A DNA stretch of 64,000 nucleotides from Betaproteobacteria bacterium. Its GTDB lineage: Bacteria > Pseudomonadota > Gammaproteobacteria > Burkholderiales > Burkholderiaceae_C. Location: positions 170,401-234,400 of the forward strand of contig CANGHH010000007.1 of the NCBI GenBank assembly GCA_947453725.1. Reading direction: 5' to 3'. The position numbers were made by a program, and so were the translations under genes. This document shows positions 8,969-15,967 of the stretch, in pieces (within the stretch, counting starts at the first letter, position 1; each line of letters begins with the position of its first letter). The notes below the pieces were generated by a model. That model searched no databases. It saw only the letters and a list, made by a program, of their open reading frames with translations, and was not told the DNA's origin.

Positions 8969-9784
8969 TCAGCGCGCGCTGAGCGGCGCCAGCCCGGCCT
9001 TGGTGATGGCCGCCGCCGCTGCCGGCGACGACAGGTAGCGGATCAGCGCCGCGGCCGCGTCGGCCTGCTTGGCGTCGCGAGTGACGGCACCGGTGAAGTA
9101 GATGACCGGTTGCAGTTCGGCCGGCAGCGTGCCGACGAAAGTCACGCCGGGCACGTGGATCAGCTCGGCCACCTGCTGGAAGCCGATCTCGCTTTCGCCG
9201 CGCGCCACCACCGCGGCCACCGGTTCGCCCGACGGCGGCCCGCGCACCTTGCGCGACTTGCCGGCCAGCTGCTCGGCCAGGCCCATCTTGGCGAACATCA
9301 CCGTCGACAGGTAGGTGCCGCTGCCGCTGTCCGAATAGGCCACGGACTTGGCGGCCAGCAGCGTGCGGCGCAGGGCATCGACGCTGGCGATGTCGGGCAG
9401 CGGCGCGCCCGCGCGCACCACCATGCCGATCATCGATTGCGCCAGTTCGGTCTTGCCCTCGGCGCGGGCCAGGCCGCGTGTGACCAGTTCGTCGGCGGCG
9501 CCGCCGTCCATGATCACCACGTCGGCCGGCTCGCCTTTCGCCAGGCGCGTCGGGATGGCCTCGGGCGAATCGCCCATCGACGGGCCGCGTGTCGTGACCA
9601 GGCGGTGGCCGGTGGCCTTTTCGAAGCCCGGGCCGAGTTCGGCGTAGACGCCGAAGAAGCCCGACGAGATCATCACGCGCAGGTCGGCGGCGGCGGCCGG
9701 GCTGGTGGTCAGCAGCGCGGTCGCGCTGAACGCGGCCAGTGCGGCCAGCGTGGCCAGACGGTGGGTCAAGGATCTTGTCTTCAT
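8969..9784 (-). CDS. ModA-like periplasmic substrate-binding protein, orphan
   Basis: 271 aa with a Sec signal peptide (TALLTTSPAAAA, cleavage near residue 33). The mature start LRVMISSGFFGVYAELGPGFE and ADVVIMDGGAADELVTRGLA resemble the type II binding-protein fold of ModA-like proteins, but the anion ligand set was not verified. No modB/modC or other ABC subunit is adjacent, so the ligand and partner transporter are unknown. It is transcribed away from the bciA end and has a 202-bp upstream gap that contains an inverted repeat. Confidence 0.8.
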   Translation of the reverse strand: MKTRSLTHRLATLAALAAFSATALLTTSPAAAADLRVMISSGFFGVYAELGPGFEKATGHRLVTTRGPSMGDSPEAIPTRLAKGEPADVVIMDGGAADELVTRGLARAEGKTELAQSMIGMVVRAGAPLPDIASVDALRRTLLAAKSVAYSDSGSGTYLSTVMFAKMGLAEQLAGKSRKVRGPPSGEPVAAVVARGESEIGFQQVAELIHVPGVTFVGTLPAELQPVIYFTGAVTRDAKQADAAAALIRYLSSPAAAAAITKAGLAPLSAR

Positions 9785-9808
9785 CGGGTCTCCGGCGTTG
9801 TTGTGCGC

Positions 9809-9829
9809 GTCCCGTCCAGCTGGCGGGAC
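9809..9829. repeat. Inverted repeat upstream of the ModA-like gene
   Basis: GTCCCG-N9-CGGGAC, with CCAGCTGG nested in the loop, lies 25 bp upstream of the orphan binding-protein start (minus strand). It could be a 5' leader hairpin or an operator. The rest of the 9785-9986 gap shows no gene. Confidence 0.4.
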
Positions 9830-9986
9830 GCCGCGTTTTCAGCGCCGAAGTCTAGGGCCGCAGCCGCCCGGCCCGAGACCGGCAAAACCCCGCCCTCCGG
9901 TCACCGGCGCTGCGGGCAGGCCGCTGTCGTGAATCCGGCTGCTCCGTGGCGGGCAGGCGGTGGGCAGGGCTGCCGTCCTTCGAGGC

Positions 9987-11252
9987 TCAGGTTGCCGCAG
10001 CCACTCGGGGCCGCGCCAGCACGCAGACGACCAGCGCCGCGATCACATCAAAGACCGCCAGCACCGCGAACAGCGGGCTGTAGCCGACCTGGGTCACCAG
10101 GACCCCGAACAAGGCGGTGAAGGCCGCCGCCCCCAGGAAGCCCATCATGCCGCCCATGCCCGTGGCGGTGGCCACCTCGTTCTTGCCGAACAGGTCGGCC
10201 GTGATCGAGAACAGCGCGCCCGACAGGGTCTGGTGCGCGAAGCCGCCCAGGCACAGCAGCGCGATGGCCGCGTAAGGGCTGGCGACCAGGCCGATGCAGC
10301 CTGGCCCGATCATGCACAGCGCACCCGTCACCACCACCAGCTTGCGCGAGGTGAACAGCGTCACCTTGACGTGCTTGTGCAACCACGGGCTGAGGTAGCC
10401 GCCGAGCACGCAGCCCACGTCAGCGGCCAGGAAGGGCATCCAGGCGAACAGGGCCACTTCCTTCAGGTTCATGTGGCGCTCGGTGATCATGTACAGCGGT
10501 ATCCAGGCGTTGAAGGTCTGCCAGGCCGGCTCGGACAGGATGCGCGGGATGCCGATGGACCAGAAGTCGCGGCTGCGGATGATCTCGGTCCAGCGGCGCT
10601 TGGCATCGCCGGCTTGGGCGTAATGCGCCTCCTGGCCGGACACGATGTACTCGCGCTCGGCGTCGGACAGGCGCTGGTGGTCGCGCGGGTGCTCGTAGAG
10701 CAGCATCCACAGGATGGTCCAGGCAACGCCGAGGGCGCCGACGATCAGGAAGGCCCACTGCCACTGCCCGTGCATCAGTGCCCACACCACCAGCGGCGGC
10801 GCCAGCAGTGCGCCGAAGGACGAGCCGATGTTGAACCAGCCGATGGCCACCGAGCGTTCGCGCGCCGGAAACCACTCGGTGGCGGCTTTCACGCCGGCCG
10901 GGATGCCGGCCGCTTCGGTCAGTCCCAGCAGGCCGCGGAAGAAGGCCAGGCTCTGCCACCCCGTCGACCAGGCCGCGGCGGCGCAAGCCAGCGACCAGGC
11001 CAGTGCAAAGCCGGCAAAGCCGATCTTCGTGCCCAGCGTATCCAACAGATAGCCCGCCACGGGCTGCATGAAGGCATAGCAAAGCTGCCACGCCACCACC
11101 ACGTTCGCGTATTGCTGCGTGGTCAGGTTGAGGTCCGTCATCATCGTGGGCGCGGCCACCGACAGGGTGTTGCGCGCCAGGTAGTTGACGACCAGGCCGG
11201 TCATGACCATGCCGACCATCCACCAGCGGATGCCCTTGATCTTCGTCTTCAT
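9987..11252 (-). CDS. MFS hexuronate/aldarate transporter (ExuT/GarP-like)
   Basis: 421 aa with about 12 hydrophobic segments, of the anion:cation symporter family that includes ExuT and GarP/GudP. The start MKTKIKGIRWWMVGMVM leads into TM1, and TLSVAAPTMMTDLNL is typical of the family. GLTEAAGIPAGVKAATEWFP, between TM4 and TM5, is the family signature region. AAAGG-type ribosome sites are displaced, but AAAGG lies upstream of the ATG. It is the last gene of the udh operon, 27 bp after udh, so galacturonate or galactarate import is the best guess. Confidence 0.85.
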   Translation of the reverse strand: MKTKIKGIRWWMVGMVMTGLVVNYLARNTLSVAAPTMMTDLNLTTQQYANVVVAWQLCYAFMQPVAGYLLDTLGTKIGFAGFALAWSLACAAAAWSTGWQSLAFFRGLLGLTEAAGIPAGVKAATEWFPARERSVAIGWFNIGSSFGALLAPPLVVWALMHGQWQWAFLIVGALGVAWTILWMLLYEHPRDHQRLSDAEREYIVSGQEAHYAQAGDAKRRWTEIIRSRDFWSIGIPRILSEPAWQTFNAWIPLYMITERHMNLKEVALFAWMPFLAADVGCVLGGYLSPWLHKHVKVTLFTSRKLVVVTGALCMIGPGCIGLVASPYAAIALLCLGGFAHQTLSGALFSITADLFGKNEVATATGMGGMMGFLGAAAFTALFGVLVTQVGYSPLFAVLAVFDVIAALVVCVLARPRVAAAT

Positions 11253-11279
11253 GTTGGCCTTTGTGTTGTGTGGCGGCGA

Positions 11280-12089
11280 TCAGCCCGGCGCGCCCATGTC
11301 GTCGCGCGAGTAGTGGAGGGCAGAAAAACTGCCGCCCTGGAAGTGCTGCCCGACCGCCGTCAGCGGGTTCGGCCCGGCCAGCACCTCGGCGGCAAAGTCT
11401 TCGGCGTTCTGCCGCGGCTGGTAGCCCAGCGCCTCGGCACCGCGGTTGTCCCACCACGAGCGCGTGTTGGCCGACACGCCCCAGACCGTGAGGCAACCGA
11501 CCGCCGGTGCCTGGATGCAACGGTCGATGAAGTGCAGCAGGTCCTGGTGGCCGAACCAGGTGCTGAGGTGCCGCGGCTCGGTGGGGCGTTCCACGCAGCT
11601 GCCGATGCGAACGCAAACGCTTTCGATGCCGTGCAGGTCCCAGTACATGCGCGCCAGGGCTTCGCCCCAGACCTTGCTCAAGCCGTAAAGGCCGTCGGGG
11701 CGGGGCATGCAATCGAGGGCCAGCTTCTCGGTCACCGGGTACATGCCGATGGTGTGGTTGGAGCTGGCAAAGACCACCCGCCGCACACCGTTGCGGCGCG
11801 CGCCTTCGTAGACCTCGACCAGACCGCGCAGGTTGTTCTCGATGATCTCGGGCAAGGGCCGCTCGACACTCGTGCCGGCCATGTGGATCAGCACGTCGAC
11901 ACCGCCGAGCAGGCGGTCGACGACCGCCGCTTCGCGCAGGTCGCCGTGCATCACGTCTTCGCCATCGACCAGCGGCGTCAGGGACTTGGTGCCGCCGGCC
12001 GAGCGCAGTGGCAGGCCCTGGGCCAGCAAGGCCTTGCGCAGCACGCTGCCGATCTGCCCGCTGGCACCGCTGAGTGCAATTTTCTTCAT
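11280..12089 (-). CDS. udh: Uronate dehydrogenase
   Basis: 269 aa, close to the family's usual length of about 265-275. It is a short-chain dehydrogenase with an NAD-binding GASGQIG at residues 8-14, FASSNHTIG in the active-site loop, and YGLSK (Tyr-x3-Lys) as the catalytic pair. Udh oxidises D-galacturonate or D-glucuronate to the aldarolactone with NAD+. The SSNHTIGMYP and SCVERPTEPRHLSTW stretches match known uronate dehydrogenases rather than UDP-sugar epimerases. It sits between an SMP-30 lactonase and a hexuronate transporter, which fits the oxidative galacturonate pathway. Confidence 0.92.
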   Translation of the reverse strand: MKKIALSGASGQIGSVLRKALLAQGLPLRSAGGTKSLTPLVDGEDVMHGDLREAAVVDRLLGGVDVLIHMAGTSVERPLPEIIENNLRGLVEVYEGARRNGVRRVVFASSNHTIGMYPVTEKLALDCMPRPDGLYGLSKVWGEALARMYWDLHGIESVCVRIGSCVERPTEPRHLSTWFGHQDLLHFIDRCIQAPAVGCLTVWGVSANTRSWWDNRGAEALGYQPRQNAEDFAAEVLAGPNPLTAVGQHFQGGSFSALHYSRDDMGAPG

Positions 12090-12116
12090 GGTTTTCCTTG
12101 AGGGCTGGCGCCGGGC

Positions 12117-13010
12117 TCAGCCGGCGTAAAGCGGCGTCGGCAGGCCGGCCACGCCGGGCTGCAGGGCCCACAGGCCGCCGGCCAGCGGGGTCGCTGCCAG
12201 TTGTTCCGCCGACAGGCCGTCGCGCAGGGAGGTGAGGTACAGGGTTTTCAAGTCCGCCCCGCCGAAGCAGGGCATGGTCGGGTGCGTGAAGGGCAGGTCC
12301 GCCCAGGCGAGCAGGCGGCCTTCCGGGCTGTAGCGGTTCAGGCGCCCGGCCGAGACGCCGCAGCTCCAGTAGCAGCCCTCGACGTCCACCGCCGCGCCAT
12401 CGGGCCGGCCGTGTTCGGGCGGAATGCTGGCGAAGAGCTCGCGGTCGCCGACGACACCGGTGCCCGGTTCGTGCCGGCGGCGCCAGACCGTGGCCCGCCG
12501 CGAATCGGAGTGGTAGAGCACGCGGCCGTCCGGGCTGAAGGCCAGGCCGTTGGAGACGACGAAGCCTTCATCGACCAGGCGGCACCGGTGCTCGGCGTCC
12601 AGGCGGTACAGCCGCCCGGTGGCTTCCTTGGTCGGCCGGTCGTCCATCGTGCCGACCCAGAAACTGCCGTCGGGCGCGACCCGGCCGTCGTTGTAGCGGT
12701 TGCCGGGGCGGTCGGCCTCGGGATGGCACAGCAGCGTCAGTCGGCTGCTGTCGGTGTCGAACAGGTGCAGGCCGGTGCGCAGCGCCAGGAGCAGACCGCC
12801 GGCCTCGCGCAGGCCCAGGCTGCCGACCACGGCGGTCAGCGGCCATTGCGTGTGCTCGCCATCGGCCGGCCGCCAGCGGTGCACGCTCGGGCCCGTGATG
12901 TCGACCCAGTACAGCGCCTGTTCACGCGCGGACCAGGCCGGCGATTCGCCAGTGCCGTTGCCCACCGCCAGCACGCAATTCACGGCGCAGTCCAGGTGCT
13001 GGGCGTTCAT
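12117..13010 (-). CDS. SMP-30/gluconolactonase-family aldarolactonase
   Basis: About 297 aa from the ATG at 13010; an in-frame GTG at 13016 is the alternative start. It has the six-bladed SMP-30 propeller pattern: ESPAW near residue 22 carries the metal-binding Glu, RYNDGRVAPDGSFWVGTM the substrate/metal Asn and Asp, and SNGLAFSPDG and HSDS the later metal ligands. The probable reaction is hydrolysis of galactaro- or glucarolactone made by Udh. It lies in the same operon, 22 bp after garR and 27 bp before udh. Confidence 0.85.
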   Translation of the reverse strand: MNAQHLDCAVNCVLAVGNGTGESPAWSAREQALYWVDITGPSVHRWRPADGEHTQWPLTAVVGSLGLREAGGLLLALRTGLHLFDTDSSRLTLLCHPEADRPGNRYNDGRVAPDGSFWVGTMDDRPTKEATGRLYRLDAEHRCRLVDEGFVVSNGLAFSPDGRVLYHSDSRRATVWRRRHEPGTGVVGDRELFASIPPEHGRPDGAAVDVEGCYWSCGVSAGRLNRYSPEGRLLAWADLPFTHPTMPCFGGADLKTLYLTSLRDGLSAEQLAATPLAGGLWALQPGVAGLPTPLYAG

Positions 13011-13032
13011 GGGCACGCGGTGTCCGCTGACT

Positions 13033-13938
13033 TCATGACGCTGCCGGCGTCGGGGCTACGTCGTGGTGGGCCATCAGTTCCAGCGCCTTGACCAGCGCCG
13101 AATGGTCGAGACCGGCCAGGCCGTTGGCGGCGCAGACCTGCATCAGCTGCGCGGCACCGGCGGTCTGCGGCAGCGCCACGCCCAGTTCGCGCGCGCCCTG
13201 CAGCGCCAGGTTCAGGTCCTTCTGGTGCAGCTGGATGCGGAAGCCCGGGTTGAAGGTGCGCTTGATCATGCGTTCGCCGTGCACCTCCAGGATGCGGCTG
13301 GCCGCGAAGCCGCCCATCAGCGCCTGTCTGACCTTGGCCGGGTCGGCGCCGGCCTTGCTGGCGAAGAGCAGCGCCTCGCCGACGGCCGCGATGTTCAGCG
13401 CCACGATGATCTGGTTGGCCACCTTGGTGGTCTGACCGTCACCGTTGCCGCCGACCAGGGTGATGTTCTTGCCCATCGTTGCCAGCAGGGGGTGGATGCG
13501 TGCGAACACGGTCTCGTCGCCGCCGCACATGATCGTCAGCGTGCCGGCCTTGGCGCCGACTTCGCCGCCCGAAACCGGCGCGTCGATGTAGTCGGCGCCC
13601 AGCGCGTTGATGCGCTGCGCGAAGGTCTTGGTGGCCATCGGCGAGATGGAACTCATGTCCACGACGACCTTGCGGGCGTTCGCGCCCGCCAGGCCGAAGG
13701 CCACGCCGTTCTCGTTGAAGAGCACGGCTTCGACGTCGGGGGTGTCGGGCACCATGATGAAGACGACGTCCGCATGGCGGGTCACCTCGGCCGCGTTGGC
13801 GCAGCGCACGGCCGAGGAGGCAGCGACCGCCTCTGGCAGCTTGCCGCGCGTCTGCACGAAGAGGCTGTGGCCGGCGTTGACCAGGTGCAGCGCCATGGGC
13901 GCACCCATGATGCCCAGGCCAATGAATCCGATGTTCAT
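13033..13938 (-). CDS. garR: Tartronate semialdehyde reductase (2-hydroxy-3-oxopropionate reductase)
   Basis: 301 aa beta-hydroxyacid dehydrogenase. The N-terminal NAD(P) site is GFIGLGIMGAPMALHL, the substrate-binding APVSGGEVGAKAGTL follows at about residue 118, and the catalytic lysine lies in GDGQTTKVANQ. It reduces tartronate semialdehyde to D-glycerate. The ATG at 13938 has GGAAG upstream. It follows the aldolase gene by 19 bp, the expected partner, since the aldolase makes tartronate semialdehyde. Confidence 0.92.
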   Translation of the reverse strand: MNIGFIGLGIMGAPMALHLVNAGHSLFVQTRGKLPEAVAASSAVRCANAAEVTRHADVVFIMVPDTPDVEAVLFNENGVAFGLAGANARKVVVDMSSISPMATKTFAQRINALGADYIDAPVSGGEVGAKAGTLTIMCGGDETVFARIHPLLATMGKNITLVGGNGDGQTTKVANQIIVALNIAAVGEALLFASKAGADPAKVRQALMGGFAASRILEVHGERMIKRTFNPGFRIQLHQKDLNLALQGARELGVALPQTAGAAQLMQVCAANGLAGLDHSALVKALELMAHHDVAPTPAAS

Positions 13939-13957
13939 GGGAGCTTCCGTTGGATGT

Positions 13958-14746
13958 TCAATAGCTGCCTGAGGCCGCCGGCGCCTGGCCGGCGCGCATC
14001 TTGGCCATCACCTGCTGCGCACCGGCGGCGATCAGCCGCGCGTCGGAGCTGACGGTGACGAACTGGAAACCCTTGGCGATGCGCTTGAGCGCAGCCTCGG
14101 GCGTGCCGTTGTGGATGCCGGCGACCACGCCGTGGGCCTGGGCACGCGCCAGGATGTGGTCCACCGCCTCGGCGGCCTTCGGGTCGAGGTCGTCGAAGGT
14201 CGGCGTGCAGCCCAGGGCGAGCGACAGGTCGGACGGGCCGATGTAGATCGCGTCGAGGCCTTCGACGGCGAGGATCTGGTCGAGGTTGTCCAGCGCCTGC
14301 GCGGTCTCGATCATCGCGAAGGTGACGATGGTGTCGTTGGCGTGCTGCGGGTAATCGGCGCCGCCGTAGAGCAGCGCGCGGACCGGACCGAAGCTGCGCG
14401 TGCCGCGCGGCGCGTAATGCGTGTAGGCGACCAGCTTCTGTGCGTCTTCGCGGGTGTTGACCATCGGGCAGATCAGGCCGTAGGCGCCGGCGTCCAGCGT
14501 CTTCATCAGGATGCCGGGCTCCAGCCAGGGCACGCGCACGACGGGCACGGTGGGCGTGGTGCTGATGGCCTGCAGCATGGTCACCATCTGCGCGTAGTCG
14601 ACCACGCCGTGCTGCAGGTCGATGGTCAGGCTGTCCCAGCCCTGGTGGGCCATGGTCTCGGCGCTGAAGCTGTTCGGGATGGCCAGCCAGCCGTTGACGG
14701 CGGCGCCGCCGTTCCGCCACAGGGTGCGCAAGGGGTTACTTCTCAT
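13958..14746 (-). CDS. garL: HpcH/HpaI-family aldolase, likely 5-keto-4-deoxyglucarate aldolase
   Basis: 262 aa class II (metal-dependent) pyruvate aldolase of the HpcH/HpaI family. PVVRVPWLEPG carries the phosphate/pyruvate-binding Arg. MIETAQALDNLDQI holds the metal-binding Glu, and IGPSDLSLALG the metal Asp. E. coli GarL cleaves 5-keto-4-deoxy-D-glucarate into pyruvate and tartronate semialdehyde. The following garR makes that reaction the best fit, although this copy has IDLQHG where GarL has a DGEH-type motif. It is the first gene of the five-gene operon, with a FadR-type operator candidate about 125 bp upstream. Confidence 0.78.
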   Translation of the reverse strand: MRSNPLRTLWRNGGAAVNGWLAIPNSFSAETMAHQGWDSLTIDLQHGVVDYAQMVTMLQAISTTPTVPVVRVPWLEPGILMKTLDAGAYGLICPMVNTREDAQKLVAYTHYAPRGTRSFGPVRALLYGGADYPQHANDTIVTFAMIETAQALDNLDQILAVEGLDAIYIGPSDLSLALGCTPTFDDLDPKAAEAVDHILARAQAHGVVAGIHNGTPEAALKRIAKGFQFVTVSSDARLIAAGAQQVMAKMRAGQAPAASGSY

Positions 14747-14869
14747 GGGGTGTCTTCCAAGGTCTGGCGAAAGCCGATCGTCCGGTGGGGCGAGGGATGA
14801 AACGTATCCTGGGCTGTCCGGGAGCTGATCTGCGCCGCCGGGTCGCGGTCAGGCAGGCGACAGTTGTCG

Positions 14870-14884
14870 GTCATCGTATGACAT
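14870..14884. promoter_or_regulatory. Candidate FadR-type GntR operator before the garL operon
   Basis: GTCAT-CGT-ATGAC (14870-14882) is a perfect inverted repeat. The overlapping TCGTATGACAT (14874-14884) fits the FadR-subfamily pattern TnGTnnnACnA except at the last base. It lies in the 178-bp gap between the regulator gene and garL. Confidence 0.5.
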
Positions 14885-14924
14885 CAGGCGTCGGCCCGCA
14901 AGCGAGGGCAGACCCTGAGCCGCT

Positions 14925-15656
14925 TCAGTCCGCGATCACTGCCGAGGCGCGGCGGCGTCGCTCGCGGCTGCTGACCAGGTGCGTGCGCATCGCGGCGCGA
15001 GCGGCCTCGCCGTCGCCGGTCGCGATCGCGTCGAAGATGCTCTCGTGTTCGTCCTGAACGCGCCGCAGGTAGGCCAGCCGCTGGGCATCGGGCGGTGCCG
15101 GGGTTTCCAGCCGAACGCGCGGTATCACCATGCTGCCGAGTGCGCCCATCAACTGGCTGAAGTGCGGATTCTGGGTGGCGTGCGCGATCTCCAGGTGGAA
15201 CTGGAAGTCGGCATTGACGGCGTCCTCGCCCTGCGCCAGGCCGCCGGCCAGGGTGTCCAGCGCCCGCCGCATGGCGGCCAGGTCTTCGTCGGTCCGGCGC
15301 AAGGCCGCGAGGCTGGCGGCCTCACTCTCGATGCCGGTCCGCAACTCGAGCAGTGCGATGACATCGCGCAGCGTGGCGAACTGTTCCGGTGCGATCCGGA
15401 AGGCGTGGTCGGCTGCCGCGGGCTCGGCCACGAAGGTGCCGATGCCGTGTCGCGTCACCACCTGGTGCGAGGCCTGCAGCTTGGAAATGGCCTCGCGCAC
15501 CACGGTACGGCTGACGTTGAACTCGGCCATGATGGCTTGCTCGGTCGGCAATTTCTCGCCGACCAGCAGGCGCCCGGTGAGGATGCGCTCGCTGAAGGCA
15601 TCGACGAGACCCAGCGCCAAGCTGCGCGGTCGCCGGCGGACGGGAATGCTTTCCAT
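14925..15656 (-). CDS. GntR-family regulator, FadR/FCD subgroup
   Basis: 243 aa. An N-terminal winged helix (GEKLPTEQAIMAEFNVSRTVVREAISKLQ, about residues 34-62, quoted here only for its PTEQ and SRTVVREAI core) is followed by an all-helical FCD ligand domain. The FCD metal-binding residues are probably in ADFQFHLEIAHATQNP and in the HESIFDAIATGD stretch. It lies between the catabolic garL operon and the TonB/pectinase operon, with operator-like repeats on both sides, so it probably represses both and itself until a hexuronate or breakdown product binds. Confidence 0.88.
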   Translation of the reverse strand: MESIPVRRRPRSLALGLVDAFSERILTGRLLVGEKLPTEQAIMAEFNVSRTVVREAISKLQASHQVVTRHGIGTFVAEPAAADHAFRIAPEQFATLRDVIALLELRTGIESEAASLAALRRTDEDLAAMRRALDTLAGGLAQGEDAVNADFQFHLEIAHATQNPHFSQLMGALGSMVIPRVRLETPAPPDAQRLAYLRRVQDEHESIFDAIATGDGEAARAAMRTHLVSSRERRRRASAVIAD

Positions 15657-15967
15657 AGGTTCAGGGTTTTCCTAGGTCGCAATGCATTGACAAGTACAGG
15701 CCGCTTCCGCGACATTATGTTGTACGACGACTGATGTCTACGGTAGCAGTCTAGACCATTTTGTCAAACCTTGGCTTCCCTGAGTTTCAGCCCGCTTTCA
15801 CGACCCCGGCCTGACGACAGACGGGCGCGCCGCACGGCCCGCCGCCCTCGTCCAGCTCGGGGTCACGCCGTCAACGGGCCGTCAAGTTCGCCGAGCCACC
15901 AGACCAGGCTCAGACCCGGAACAGCCCGACCCCCAGCCTTCACCCCATCGAGACCGGAGACAAACCC
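15657..15967. promoter_or_regulatory. Divergent regulatory gap between gntR and the pectinase operon
   Basis: This 311-bp gap holds no gene. On the minus strand, TAGACA (15735-15740 on plus) and CATAAT (15714-15719) are spaced 15 bp and could be the gntR promoter, with an operator candidate lying between them. On the plus strand a TTGACA at 15687-15692 has no well-spaced -10. GGAGAC just before 15968 is the ribosome site of the receptor gene. The 15770-15950 stretch shows no evident signal. Confidence 0.5.
15720..15730. promoter_or_regulatory. Candidate FadR-type GntR operator, TTGTACGACGA
   Basis: It matches TnGTnnnACnA exactly and shares the GTAYGAC core with the site before garL. It sits between the putative -35 and -10 of the gntR gene, 64 bp from the gntR start and about 240 bp from the receptor start. 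Confidence 0.5.
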
